From Thunnus maccoyii (Eukaryota; Chordata; Actinopteri; Scombriformes; Scombridae), in contig NC_056551.1 in the NCBI RefSeq assembly GCF_910596095.1, positions 5,505,001 to 5,569,000 of the forward strand: DNA of 64,000 nucleotides. Reading direction: 5' to 3'. Made by a program: the position numbers and the translations under genes. This document shows positions 13,475-23,962 of the stretch, piece after piece. The notes beneath the pieces were generated by a model that had not been told where the DNA came from, did no database searches, and worked only from the letters and a program-made list of their open reading frames with translations. Positions within the stretch are counted from its first letter, which is position 1, and every line of letters begins with the position of its first letter.

Positions 13475-14036
13475 ACATCCATCCATTCATCCATCCACTT
13501 TATTGCACATTCTACCATTCATCCATCCATCCATCTATTCTTTTACCCATCTGTTGATCCATCCATCCATTCATTCTTTTACCCATCCTACCATTCATTC
13601 TTTTACCCACTCATCCATCCATTCTTTTCCCATTCTATCATCCATCCATCCATTCTTTTACCCATTTGTCCACCCATCCATCCATTCATTCTTTTACCCA
13701 TTTGTCCACCCATCCATCCATTCATTCTTTTACCCATTCTACCAATCATCCATTCATTCTTTTAACCAATCATTCATCCATCCATGTTTACCCATTCTAT
13801 CATTCATTCATCCATCTATTATTTTACCCAATCCATTATTCATCCATCCAGTTTTACGCATTCTGCCATTCATCCCTTCATCCCTTCATCCATCCATTGT
13901 TTTATCCATTCTACCATTCATCCATCCATTGTTTTATCCATTCTATCATTCATCCAGTCGTCGTTTTATCCATTCTTTCATTCGTCCATCCATTGTTTTA
14001 CCCATTCTGTCATTCACCCATCCATCCTTCCATACA
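13475..14036. repeat. minisatellite built on CATC/CATT tetranucleotides
   Basis: A 0.56-kb array of CCATCCAT and CATTCATT words with a longer period of roughly 30-45 bp marked by TTCTTTTACCCATT or TTGTTTTATCCATT. All three plus-strand frames are open over much of it, giving artefact proteins rich in His, Pro, Ser, Ile and Phe. It is followed by an AAATAA-rich stretch to about 14140. Confidence 0.95.
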
Positions 14037-14178
14037 TATATAAATACATAAGCTAAAATATTAAAAAAATAAAAAATAATAAATAAGATTAAAAAAAACA
14101 AAAATAATAAATCAATCAATAAATAATAATAAATAAAATGTGTATCTTAAAATCTTCATTAAACTGTGAAAGTGAGCT

Positions 14179-14573
14179 TTTAAAAGACCAGCATATAGGA
14201 TTTAGTGGCATCTAGTGATGAGGTTGCAAATTGCAACAAATTGAATACCCCTCCCCTACCCGTCCCCTTCCAAGTGTGTAGGAGAACCTATGGTGGCCAC
14301 AAAACTTACGAAAAAATGCAGAAGGCCCTCTCTAGAGCCAGTGTTTGGTTTGTCCATTCTGGGCCACTGTAGAAACATGGCGGTGCAACATGGCGACCTC
14401 CATTGAAGGGGACCTGCTCCCCATGTAGCTATAAAGGGCTTATTCTAAGGTAATAAAAACCTGATTCTTATTTTTGTTATACACTAATTAAAACATACTT
14501 ATGAATATTTTATTCCATTTCTGCCAAGTCCGTTCCACTAAGTGCCACTAAATTCTACAAATTGGACCTTTAA
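14179..14573. repeat. TTAA MITE, copy B (inverted relative to copy A)
   Basis: Starts TTAAAAGACCAGCATATAGG and ends AATTGGACCTTTAA, with the shared terminal block TTTAGTGGCATCTAGTG. Read in reverse complement, its interior matches copy A at 4251-4650 (for example CCATGTTGCAC, GGACAAACCAAACACTGG, AGAGGGCCTTC). Confidence 0.8.
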
Positions 14574-17500
14574 AGGAGACTTCAGTATATTTGCTGTCCT
14601 GATTTTTACAGACAGGTCCGTGCAGAGTCCAGAGGCTCTGACAGCAAAGGTATGATTACCTTTGCTACTAAATCTGGACCTTGGATCAAACGATCAGGAG
14701 AAAAGAACCTCTGCATGCTGATTGCCTGTTTCATGTCACTACACTTCATCACTCTGCAGTGACACTCTGACACCACATGGCTCCAGCTTACTGTCAGGGT
14801 AGTGACCCCTGAAACTGTCTTCCATTAATCACAATTAGACACCATATAAGAAGCCATAGTGGATGAGACATGAATGTCACTGGGGGTCAGTCTGGCGAGC
14901 AGGAACATGCATCGAAGCTGCTGCCGTTTCTATCTAAACTGAAGCAATAACTTCTATCTGTATGCAAACAGATCAATGGTGCAATATGGTTGACCACTAG
15001 GGCTCAGACCTACAGGAACAGCTCTGAATTGTGGGGCAATTTTGGGCTAGTGGCCACAGTCTGTATTCCAGGATCATGTGACGCACACGCTGTCTCAAAA
15101 AGACTTCTTCCTACACACAATAATCCCAAAAGGAACAGCTTTAAAACTGTGAATATATTTTTCTCAGACACCCAAAATGGCTCTTTTTATCAGAATTTGA
15201 GACACAAGTTCAATAGAGATACACAACTTTTTTGATAATTTACTTTGAGGAATATTGTTTTTGTACGAAACCTTTTTTTCCTTTAACAAAAGAAGTTGTC
15301 AAATGTTCAACATTATCTAAACATCAGCAAACATAACTTTACCTAAGAAGAATAAAAACAATAAAATTGGCAAAATGAATCATTACATATATGATGAAAT
15401 AAAACGTAAACAAGACTACAAATCAGACCAGACATTTGATGTCAGCTTTTGGTACTAGATCAAACAATTGAGTTAGCATTTGATTATGTGAGGGGCTGCT
15501 GCATCTGTTGCATCATGATACTTATGCAAAATTCACAACATTTTTTTGATGCACAAAAAAATGTCTGATATGACTATTAGTTATTCATATCAGCAATAAG
15601 TCGTACCATGAAGCAAGAAGTAGCACACTGAATTAAAAATAAAACAAGCACAGTTTAAGAAGATTCTCTTAAGGAGTATCTGCCTTCTCTCCAATCTTCC
15701 AATACTCCCTGACCACTCCAATTTTTTTGACAGCTTGACAACTTTCACAAGCCCATCTGAGATTCCTCAGCCTTTCCCTGTATACATACATCACTTTGTC
15801 TTTACATGATTCTTTTTAACAGCTAATAATAAACGAATAATCTTTTGCATGTTTGGCAGATTGTACGTTATTTTAAACAAACTAACTGCAGAAACCTCGG
15901 CCTCAGTGGGAGTTTAATCTCCATAAAAACACTGAATTCTTAGCTGCATTAAGCACAGCTGGCCTAAAGGTTATACTAAATGCAATAAACTGGTATTAGG
16001 AGTGTGTGACCTGCTTAGTGCAGCATGAGATGGAGTCACACAGAGAAACAGTCGGTACTGCAGCAGTCACAAGCAAGACTCAGTTCTTCACAGAGCAAGT
16101 CGTATGAGGACAAAAGTTTCATTTCAGCACACTGTCACACATCATGCTCAGACTGCCTTTATGTCTTCAAGCAGCAATTTTTAACGAGAGAGGGAGCAAA
16201 GTATTGATCACATCCAATCAAGTTTCAAAGCTTCTTATTAAATTTGTTTTTCAAGTGATGATACTTTATTGATTTTGGTAATTTCTTGAATTGTTGTCTC
16301 TGTGTTCTGGTGCATCTTATTTGTTATTGTCTTTGTCTTCTTTTGCTCTTTCTGTGATTTTTGTTTTTTTAATCTTTTTTTTCACTTTCAACTCGAAAAG
16401 CTTGAAAAAGAGGGATGTTGTGGCTCAACAAGTCTTTCTGAGTGTAGGAGTTGACTGGATGAATGAATAAATAAAACAAACATGAAATAGCCAAAAAAAA
16501 AAGTTGTGAGAAGTCCAAACCTTCTCCCTTTCAAATCTCCCATAACCTGCTGATCAGAACGTGCCTCTCAGCAAGGTCACATCCTCCCGAAAAATGAATT
16601 TTACAACAGTGTAAGTCATAAATTTCTCAAGATGATATTTTATGGGTGAGTATATAAAAGAAGGATGATTGTCAACATTTATACTTGTTGAGCTGAATGT
16701 TAAAGATGCAGTTTCATGTATATGGTCCTTTACCACCACCTAGTGGACAACTTAGGTGAGTGCAGTTGTAACATTCTTACTGTAGAAGATCAAAACAGTG
16801 GTAATCCATAATCGTGAAGATATAAAACATGAAAAGAAGGTGAAGATTATTCAGCCTAATCTAAAAATAAAGAAAGAACGAAAAAAATTCAATTGAAATT
16901 TGTCCACTTCCTCCTTTATAACAAAGTGTGGATGTCCTGGCTGTAACGGAGTATAATCTGTTGTCATAAACAATCAGGGCAGTTTCGGTGCTTCTTCACA
17001 TCACTACAGATTTCTGAGACTCAGATCAGAGGGAGTACACACCATCTGCCCACAAGAACATTATTTTTTGTGTTTTAATAATGATTCTGGGTATATGTCT
17101 CATGGTGAGCTCCTCCTGAACATTTTGAAGTGTTCATTTGGATTTTTCAGGAAGAGAAGGCCAACAAAACGTATGTCTTATGTAATTTTTATGTTCTCAA
17201 TATTTCCCTTTGTGGTCACTTTAGTGATGTTCTGTGGAACAAAGTGTTCTCCTGGAGGATTTGGTTCCAATTATTAGAGAGTACACAGTTGGGACAGATG
17301 TGATTACTCTGAGTTTGTATTTGAGTTACAGTGTTAATAAAAGGGTTCAAGGGACCTAAGTCAAGATTTTTTAATCAAGCCTGTAAGTATTTACCAAGGA
17401 TTATGAACTGTATTTCTTTAAAACAAGAATTTTGTTGTTTGTTTGGTTTTTTTTCTCATGATTCAGTTTTTATTTCTATCTAGGGCAATAGTTAGAGTAT

Positions 17501-18290
17501 GATAATATTCCGTCTTTATCTTTTGCTCTAATTTCACTAATATTCTTTCAAGTATTAGATTTTATGTTCAGATCATTTAGGTTTTGACTGTAATTTTGTT
17601 ATTGGGGCACATGATCTTAACATTTCTTCCCAGCTCAATGTTGATCTAATCAGACATCATTATGTAAATCTGTTGTAGTGAACTGACATTTGAAGTGACT
17701 CAGAATTACGTGACTGTTTTTGCTCATATGTCAATCCTGCACAGTGACAGTGTCAGAGGCAGTGTACTGTATGTGCTTCCATCTTAATTAGTTTATTTCG
17801 GTCATGAGATATTCATACAGTGTTAATTAGCTACTGTTCCTCATGAAAATTCAACAAAATCTCAATGTTTCTGAGTCAATTGGTCTGCTCAGACTGACTC
17901 ACAAACTTGATGAAGTCTTAATCATTTTCCATTATCTGCTTTCTTTATTGACCTTATTTACCGCCTCCTTCCCTTCCTTTGTTTAATGACAATGGAATTA
18001 CCAAAATGTAAGTAACTTGTGTGATTCCAGTAAAACCAAAGTGAAAAAAAAGCATTTAACTGAGAATGAGCAATGAAGTCAACAGCTGCTAATGAAGACA
18101 ACACAGAGAACAGAGGACAAACTTTCAAGACATGTGCAACTTTCCAATTATCTGTATCTATATTATAACATTTTATCCTCTAACAGAATTTGTTAATAAA
18201 TAGTTTTCAAGTGTCGGCTAAATGTTGTCAAAAACCCTTGCAGTAACGTAAGTCTCCAGTTTGTGATGGGCAATAAATGGTATACACTGG
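14574..18290. other. intergenic, no gene seen
   Basis: AT-rich sequence with short open frames only (14990-15235 +, 17068-17277 +), none with recognisable content. Confidence 0.5.
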
Positions 18291-18540
18291 GGCTGGGCGA
18301 TATGACCAAAATCTCACATCCCGATATAGGTCATTTCATATCCCGATAACGATACCTATCCCGATATAGCGCATTTTAATTCAATGAATAAACACTTGGT
18401 CCATTCCCTTCCATCTCCCCGTGCCGGCATAAAGCCACCTCCGTCTGTGCTTTTACATAGCATGCAGGTGTTCAATTTACAGGGAACTATGAGTGAAAGA
18501 GAAACTAACTAAATGTACCCGAGAAACTATTTTGCAGTGG
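18291..18540. repeat. left end of a 'ctgggcgatatg' terminal-inverted-repeat element
   Basis: Begins GGGGCTGGGCGATATGACC followed by repeated 'cccgatat' words, a pattern very common at the ends of non-autonomous DNA elements in fish. An opposed end (ATATCGCACAGCCCTA) lies at about 23394-23410. A short piece of another common repeat ('gtggtggaaagtaacta') follows at 18537-18553. Confidence 0.7.
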
Positions 18541-18644
18541 TGGAAAGTAACTATCATTTTTTGAATGTTGTTTGTGGCGCTGTACTTTTGTTTGCATTTG
18601 AATTCCCGATTGCGCCTTTGTGCCTTTAAACGTTCCTCGTTTCT

Positions 18645-18658
18645 GTTACCATGGAAAC
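18645..18658 (+). promoter_or_regulatory. RFX-type X-box in ciliary gene promoter
   Basis: GTTACCATGGAAAC fits the X-box consensus GTNRCC(N0-3)RGYAAC with one mismatch in the right half. It lies 127 bp before the start codon of the CCDC42/CFAP73-family gene. RFX factors, with FOXJ1, drive genes of motile cilia through such sites close to the transcription start, so motif, position and gene family agree. The site includes an ATG that would open a 16-codon upstream ORF (18651-18701) if it is transcribed. Confidence 0.7.
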
Positions 18659-18785
18659 GAGAAGGAGGGCCGCTGGAGACGAAGACGGATACACAGTTTG
18701 AAAACTAAGTTGACAGAAGAAAGAGTGAAACTTTGAGATTGTGAGACTTTATGGCCTGAAAAAACTTCAAACACAACAACATACC

Positions 18786-21700
18786 ATGGCTTTTAGGCCT
18801 CTCCGTGAGAAGCCGACTCGTCAAAGGTGAGTTTAACCCTCCGGTCTTGTTCAAAATCACTATTCTCTCAGCTGAGTCTGTAATTTTTTAAAAATTTTGA
18901 TGTTGCTTGCTACTTTTACTGCATAAAGTTTTTAGCCCATATCAGTTCTTGTCATAAGTATAAAATATCCATTCCTTTTTAGGATTTTAACCCTTCAAAT
19001 GCCAGTTAATTTGCGCAACGCGCTTGTTGAAAAACAACCTCAAAATCAGCTATTATCCATATTCTCAGTGCTAGTGTTTTCTCTTGTATAATGAATAACA
19101 CATTCTGGGATATGTAACTAATTAACAACAACACTGATTTATGATAATATGATACAACACTGATATAATGTATTGTTATTTTTGTGCAGGGAAAGCAAAA
19201 TAGACAAAACTCCCACTCAGCTTGTTCGTGGCCAAAAATGGCCACCTCTTGTTTACATTCCGAAAATGCTATAGAAACACTATATATTAATATTATTTTC
19301 TACTTTCACTCGTTATTTTTTTAAAATTGGCATCAGTCCTGATCATGGAATCCAAAATTGTATCAATGACGGAATTTTAACCCTTTAAATACCTGTTTAG
19401 ATTGCCTATTGCCACTTACCTTTCCAGTAAAAAAAAAAACAGAAAATTGTCATTTTTTACCATATAATTGATGCAACTGGATATTTCTTTTAATCATCAG
19501 AGCAGGTTAATACCTATCAATAAGTAGCAGTAACAATGATTTTTTTTAGTATAATTACTTCTTTTGAGCCAGGCCAAAAAACATTAAAATTCCCTCTCAG
19601 CTACCAGGTTTCAACTGGCCAAAAGTAGCCACGATAGAGCCAAGTGGTAGTATTGGATGCATACAGCATATTATAGACATATTTAAAGAGCTGAAGTTAA
19701 AAATAAAAAAATCAGAAAAAAATCCACACCCTTGGGACATTTTATGTCATATACATTAACACAGCTAAAATGGCCACAAATGGCCAGCATAGAGACCAGA
19801 GGCTCTCTCTGTCTGTGTGTGATCCAAGATCAATCTTAGCAGTCAACGTTAATAACTTTCTACTATGTTCATGTGTGAACTGAAGGTTTGCTGAGATTCA
19901 GTTGGTGGCGCCAAGACCCCCCCCAATGGAACTGGACGATCTTTTATTTGACGTACTGAAGAAACACCGGGAGTATGAAGATCTTACCAAAGTGTACAAC
20001 GAACAACTGCAGGTGCTAACACAGCATTACTTCTACCTGTCCATTATAAATACTACATTATAAAGTAATGTAACCTCTGCCTGCTGTGTGTGTTTTTATG
20101 TAGACATTGAAGAGTTTGGAGCAGCGCGAAAAGGAGATGAGAGAGGAGTTAAAACAAAAACGGATTACAACGAAGGAGTTACTCTCCAGCGTTGATATGT
20201 TTCTTAAGGTAAGACCATTACACACTCCTGTATTAGACTGTTCACAAGGCTGGTTATCAGTAAAGCCAATGTGGGCAAATTCTCTATGGCCCCAGGAGTG
20301 GAGGGGCCCCAGGGTCAATGTTGTCAATGTTTTGTGTGCTATTGATGGACAGTATACACAAAGGAAGTGAAGAATTTTACCTAGCAGCTAATTCTTGCCC
20401 CAGGGTCCCCCAGCGACTTAATCCAGCCATGACTGTACACCTTGATTCTCAAACTAACTAACTAACTCCATCTCATTCTGTGAAGGATAAGGACATTGAT
20501 CAAGCTGTTGAGAGGGAGAGGAAGGGGATGATTGAAAAGGAGGCAGAGATAGAGAGGCTGAAGAAGGAGCATGTTGAAATGAAGGAGAGGAAACAGGAGG
20601 CACTGCACCAGGTGCAGAGACTCTCTGTGTGTCGGGACTTCATGGAGCGAGTGGTCAAAATGACCAAGGTACTGCACGGATTTTTACAAGTTTTAATTTG
20701 TTTTCCATACAGGAATAGTCTACCATAAAATTATATTTATCCATTTAATAAACCATCTGTCAGAGTAAAGTCTTTTTGAAATGCATGAGACCACCTAACT
20801 ACCCCTGCAGCACATTGCAAGTGTTGTGTTACTGAAAAAAATTGAAAATTAAATGACAACTGTTTTGATAATCGAATAATTGATTCGGTCATTTTTCAAG
20901 CAGAAATGCCAAACATTCACAGGTTCTAGTTGCTGAAATGTCAGGATCTGCTGCTTTTGCCTTCTTAGATAAAACAAGGAATTTGAAGACGCCACCTCAG
21001 GCTCTGGGAAATTATAATTATAATGAGCATTTTCTGTCATTTTATAGACAAACTTATTAATCAATGTATTGAGAAAATCATTAGAATAGGCTTTCTTAAA
21101 ATGACTTTTATGCTGTTAGCGGAGGACAGGACACTGACATGTTCTCATTATGAACATCATGAAGTTTAATTTTAATGCGTGTATGTGTGTTACAGTTTCA
21201 AGATGTAAATGCGCTCGCAGATCATCTAGAGAATCTTCTACACGTCCGAGACAAGCTCTCTCAGAAGGAGCGTGAGGCAGAGGAGAAGGCCGACCAGCTG
21301 AGCAAAGAGCTGCTGACACTGGAGGACCAGCATCGCTTGATGCTCCTGCACAAGAACAATGAGCTGTCAAAGCTCCAGACCGAACTAGAGAAGAGGCGCT
21401 CTGAAGCTGACATCTGGGTACGAGACGTGATCACGTGTCAAAACCGGCCTCAGACAAGATCGAGTGTTGCTTAAGGACTCAACTACCATCTTCTGTGTGA
21501 AATTCAGTTGTCCCCTGTCTTCATACAGGAGAGGAAGTGGAACCACATCCAGGAAACCGCAGCAAAGAAAACGCTCCTACTGGGACAAATTAAGATGGTG
21601 ACCCTCAACCTCTATGAATCGACAGGTGGGGCTGTAGGAGGAGAGGATGGTGTGGATATAAATGACACAGAGATGCAGCTGGAAAAGGTATGTACCCTGA

Positions 21701-21897
21701 CAGAGCAGCGAGGGTGTCAACAGAGGACGATCAGCTGAACATACTGTCTCCTACTGTCTCCTTCCTAGATCAAGATTTTCATCCAGGACCACGACGCCAT
21801 CGTGAAACAATATCAAAGTGCCTCGCAGAGACAGAGCAACGAACAGAAAAGAGACAAGTCCAAAAAGCGCATCGCACCTCGCAATAAAAAAAGTTGA
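18786..21897 (+). CDS. cfap73: CCDC42/CFAP73-family ciliary coiled-coil protein, 7 exons
   Basis: Exons 18786-18826, 19886-20012, 20104-20208, 20486-20668, 21196-21417, 21529-21687 and 21769-21897 join in frame through GT-AG introns into a 321-residue protein. The product is hydrophilic and almost wholly coiled coil, rich in Glu, Lys and Arg. It carries the family hallmark near residues 230-250 (KWNHIQETAAKKTLLLG, then MVTLNL) and the late DTEMQLE and IFIQD motifs. Human CCDC42 (about 316 aa) and CFAP73 (about 308 aa) have the same length and motifs (DUF4200 family). CFAP73 works with CFAP100 in the modified inner-arm dynein (MIA) complex of motile axonemes; CCDC42 acts in sperm flagellum formation. 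By eye I cannot separate the two paralogues: the AAKKTLLLG motif leans to CCDC42 and the DTEMQLE region to CFAP73, so the symbol is tentative. The start is the first ATG of a short exon whose split Arg codon joins exon 2. Confidence 0.85.
20850..21090 (-). repeat. dispersed 'aaaatgtcagaaaa' repeat in intron 4
   Basis: In reverse complement it carries the words 'tttgtctataaaatgacagaaaa' (split form), 'tttcccagagcc' and 'ttgaag..gaagc' seen in the copies at 42.7, 48.7 and 50.8 kb. Diverged copy in opposite orientation to those. Confidence 0.55.
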
Positions 21898-22020
21898 TTT
21901 TTCAGTTTAACCTTAAACACGAGTTTCCATTCTGCTTTAAAACCGAATTCACTAAAAGGTTGTTCATGAGTTATTCTAATGTAAACTCTGTGAGTTTGAA
22001 ACTTGAAGACAATGAACTTC

Positions 22021-22026
22021 AATAAA
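22021..22026 (+). terminator. polyadenylation signal AATAAA
   Basis: AATAAA lies 124 bp after the stop codon of the CCDC42/CFAP73-family gene, the first canonical hexamer outside the coding exon end. Confidence 0.6.
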
Positions 22027-22869
22027 CTGAACACACTGAGTACAGTCAACAAAGTAGTTTCTAGTTGGATTCACTTTGCACTTTCGGTGTTTATTTATTC
22101 ATGTATTTGTTTTCATTTTAATTAGGAAGACCTACATTGTATATGACAAACACTGTCCAATAAAACAATACATCAGAAAGCAAAATTATACAGATAGGCC
22201 TTAGATCACAAAGGGGATAGAAAATGCCTGTAAAAAATACCCTATATAGAGAATTCATAAAATATAGAACTACAGAGACAGAAAATAAATATAATAAATA
22301 CACAATATATAAACATAAATATATTCTATTCTGTTCACTCTCAAATTATCTGGACTTTAAACAGAATGTGACGTGGAATGAGAATGATATTGATTTGTGT
22401 CATTGTGTGTAGGTTGTCATTCGTAGTAAACTGTGTCTTGTAAAACATAAGCATTTCGTCCCTTTTGACATAAACTCACTTTAAAATGAATAAAAGGTCT
22501 GTGGGTGTTATCTACACGTTTGGTTGTCGTTTGAGGCGACTGTCTTCAAATGTGCATTCCCGCGACGAGGGGTGCTTTTCACAGCAGGGGTGTGATTCAG
22601 AGGCGTGACTGAGATCAGACTGATCAGAGCTGAACTCTGCCATGAGGGAGAAGAAAGACATTAGTAGGACGAGGGGAGGACATTACTCCTCGTTTGATAA
22701 CATTAAAAGTTAAGGTAGACTTTTCTGTCGACTCATTTAAAAAAGACGAGAGAGAGAGAGCAGCTGTGGTCGAGTGAGCTTGAGAGTGAATGAAGAGAGG
22801 ATGTGCTGAAAATGAGAAAGCCGATGAATCAGATCAATAAAACCTTATTTTCTGATTGTTTCACAGCGG
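22027..22869. other. intergenic, no gene seen
   Basis: AT-rich sequence, then a moderately CpG-bearing stretch (22500-22800) that may be interior of the 'ctgggcgatatg' element. No ORF of note. Confidence 0.4.
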
Positions 22870-23408
22870 TTACGTTCTAAAAAGCACAAAGATGCCCACA
22901 CATCTCCGCTCAATCCTGCGGTTGCACCACCTGATTTGGTCTGAATACGGGCTAAAGGGCTATAGAGAGCAGAGGAGAATTTAGTGCAACCATAAATTAC
23001 AGCAAAACACAACAGAGACTCTCACACACTTAGCTGAAATTCAAAGAGTGAACATAAATTTGGTTAAATAACACAAATAAAGACAGTCTCTACCACGTTT
23101 TGCTTTCACTTATGGTCGCCGTCTCGCCGCTTCTCTGCTCTTTCTCAGCCCGCCGTGTGTGCGCAGCGCAGCAGAGGAGAGACATACAGCGGTGGAGAGT
23201 TGACAACAACTAAACTCATTATGTTACTGTAAGTGCAATAGTAAAAAGCCAAGAAGAGTAATTTATCAATGTGATCCACGCAAAAGATGGACAGACTCCA
23301 AATGACGAAAAATATTGCCGTAAAGAGTGTAATTTGCGTCACAACAATATAAACGATAGACATTTTTCTCTCGTCACACGTTATATATATCATCATATCG
23401 CACAGCCC
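22870..23408. repeat. right end of a 'ctgggcgatatg' element
   Basis: Ends in ATATCATCATATCGCACAGCCC, the complement of the left-end motif at 18296. The inner part is CpG-bearing, unlike its surroundings. The inner limit is uncertain. Confidence 0.55.
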
Positions 23409-23668
23409 TATATTGCCCAAAGTATGTGGACACCCCTGCCCACAAATTATTGCATACTTTTGGTCTTGGTTTGGACTTCATTTAGTTCCACTTAAGGAAA
23501 TCTTAAATAACATTTCAGACAACCATGTGATTCCAACTTTGTATTAACAGTTTACGGAAGGCTGTTGTAGCTGCACATGACCACCCATGGTTTTGGATTG
23601 ACAGGGTCAACAATCACATAGGGGTGTAATGTTGGAGTCTCCATTAAATTTTGGCCATGTAGTGTATG
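23405..23668. mobile_element. internally deleted Tc1/mariner-like element
   Basis: Begins CTATATTGCCCAAAGTATGTGG and ends TTTTGGCCATGTAGTG, the degenerate complement of that start, with TA at both edges as expected for Tc1/mariner insertion. At about 260 bp it lacks any transposase. It sits exactly at the outer edge of the 'ctgggcgatatg' right end. Confidence 0.7.
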
Positions 23669-23714
23669 TAATTTTGCACTGTGATACAGAAAGTTTTACT
23701 CCTGTAAATGACCT

Positions 23715-23720
23715 TTTATT
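23715..23720 (-). terminator. possible polyadenylation signal (AATAAA on minus)
   Basis: TTTATT on plus, 243 bp past the stop codon of the minus-strand zinc-finger gene. Placement is plausible; nothing else supports it. Confidence 0.35.
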
Positions 23721-23962
23721 GCCATAAAACAGTTCTGTTGATATGCAATGAAGCCTGCAATAGTCTAATACAACCAGAGATATTAAAGGGGAGACACCTC
23801 AATACCAACAAGACTGAAAAAATATTTGATGGTTGGCAAATTTCTATTGTCTCACAGTATTTATCCTCACACTGCCAAGCCGATCTCCAGTGTATGTAAA
23901 TGTATACACAACAATCTCTATCAGTGCTCAGTACAGGAAGTGACTGTGCAGCATGAAACGTT

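Noticed and set aside
13374-14056. 225-, 125- and 90-codon frames rich in His, Pro, Ser
   Set aside because: All are readings of one tandem repeat; no start context, no splice sites.
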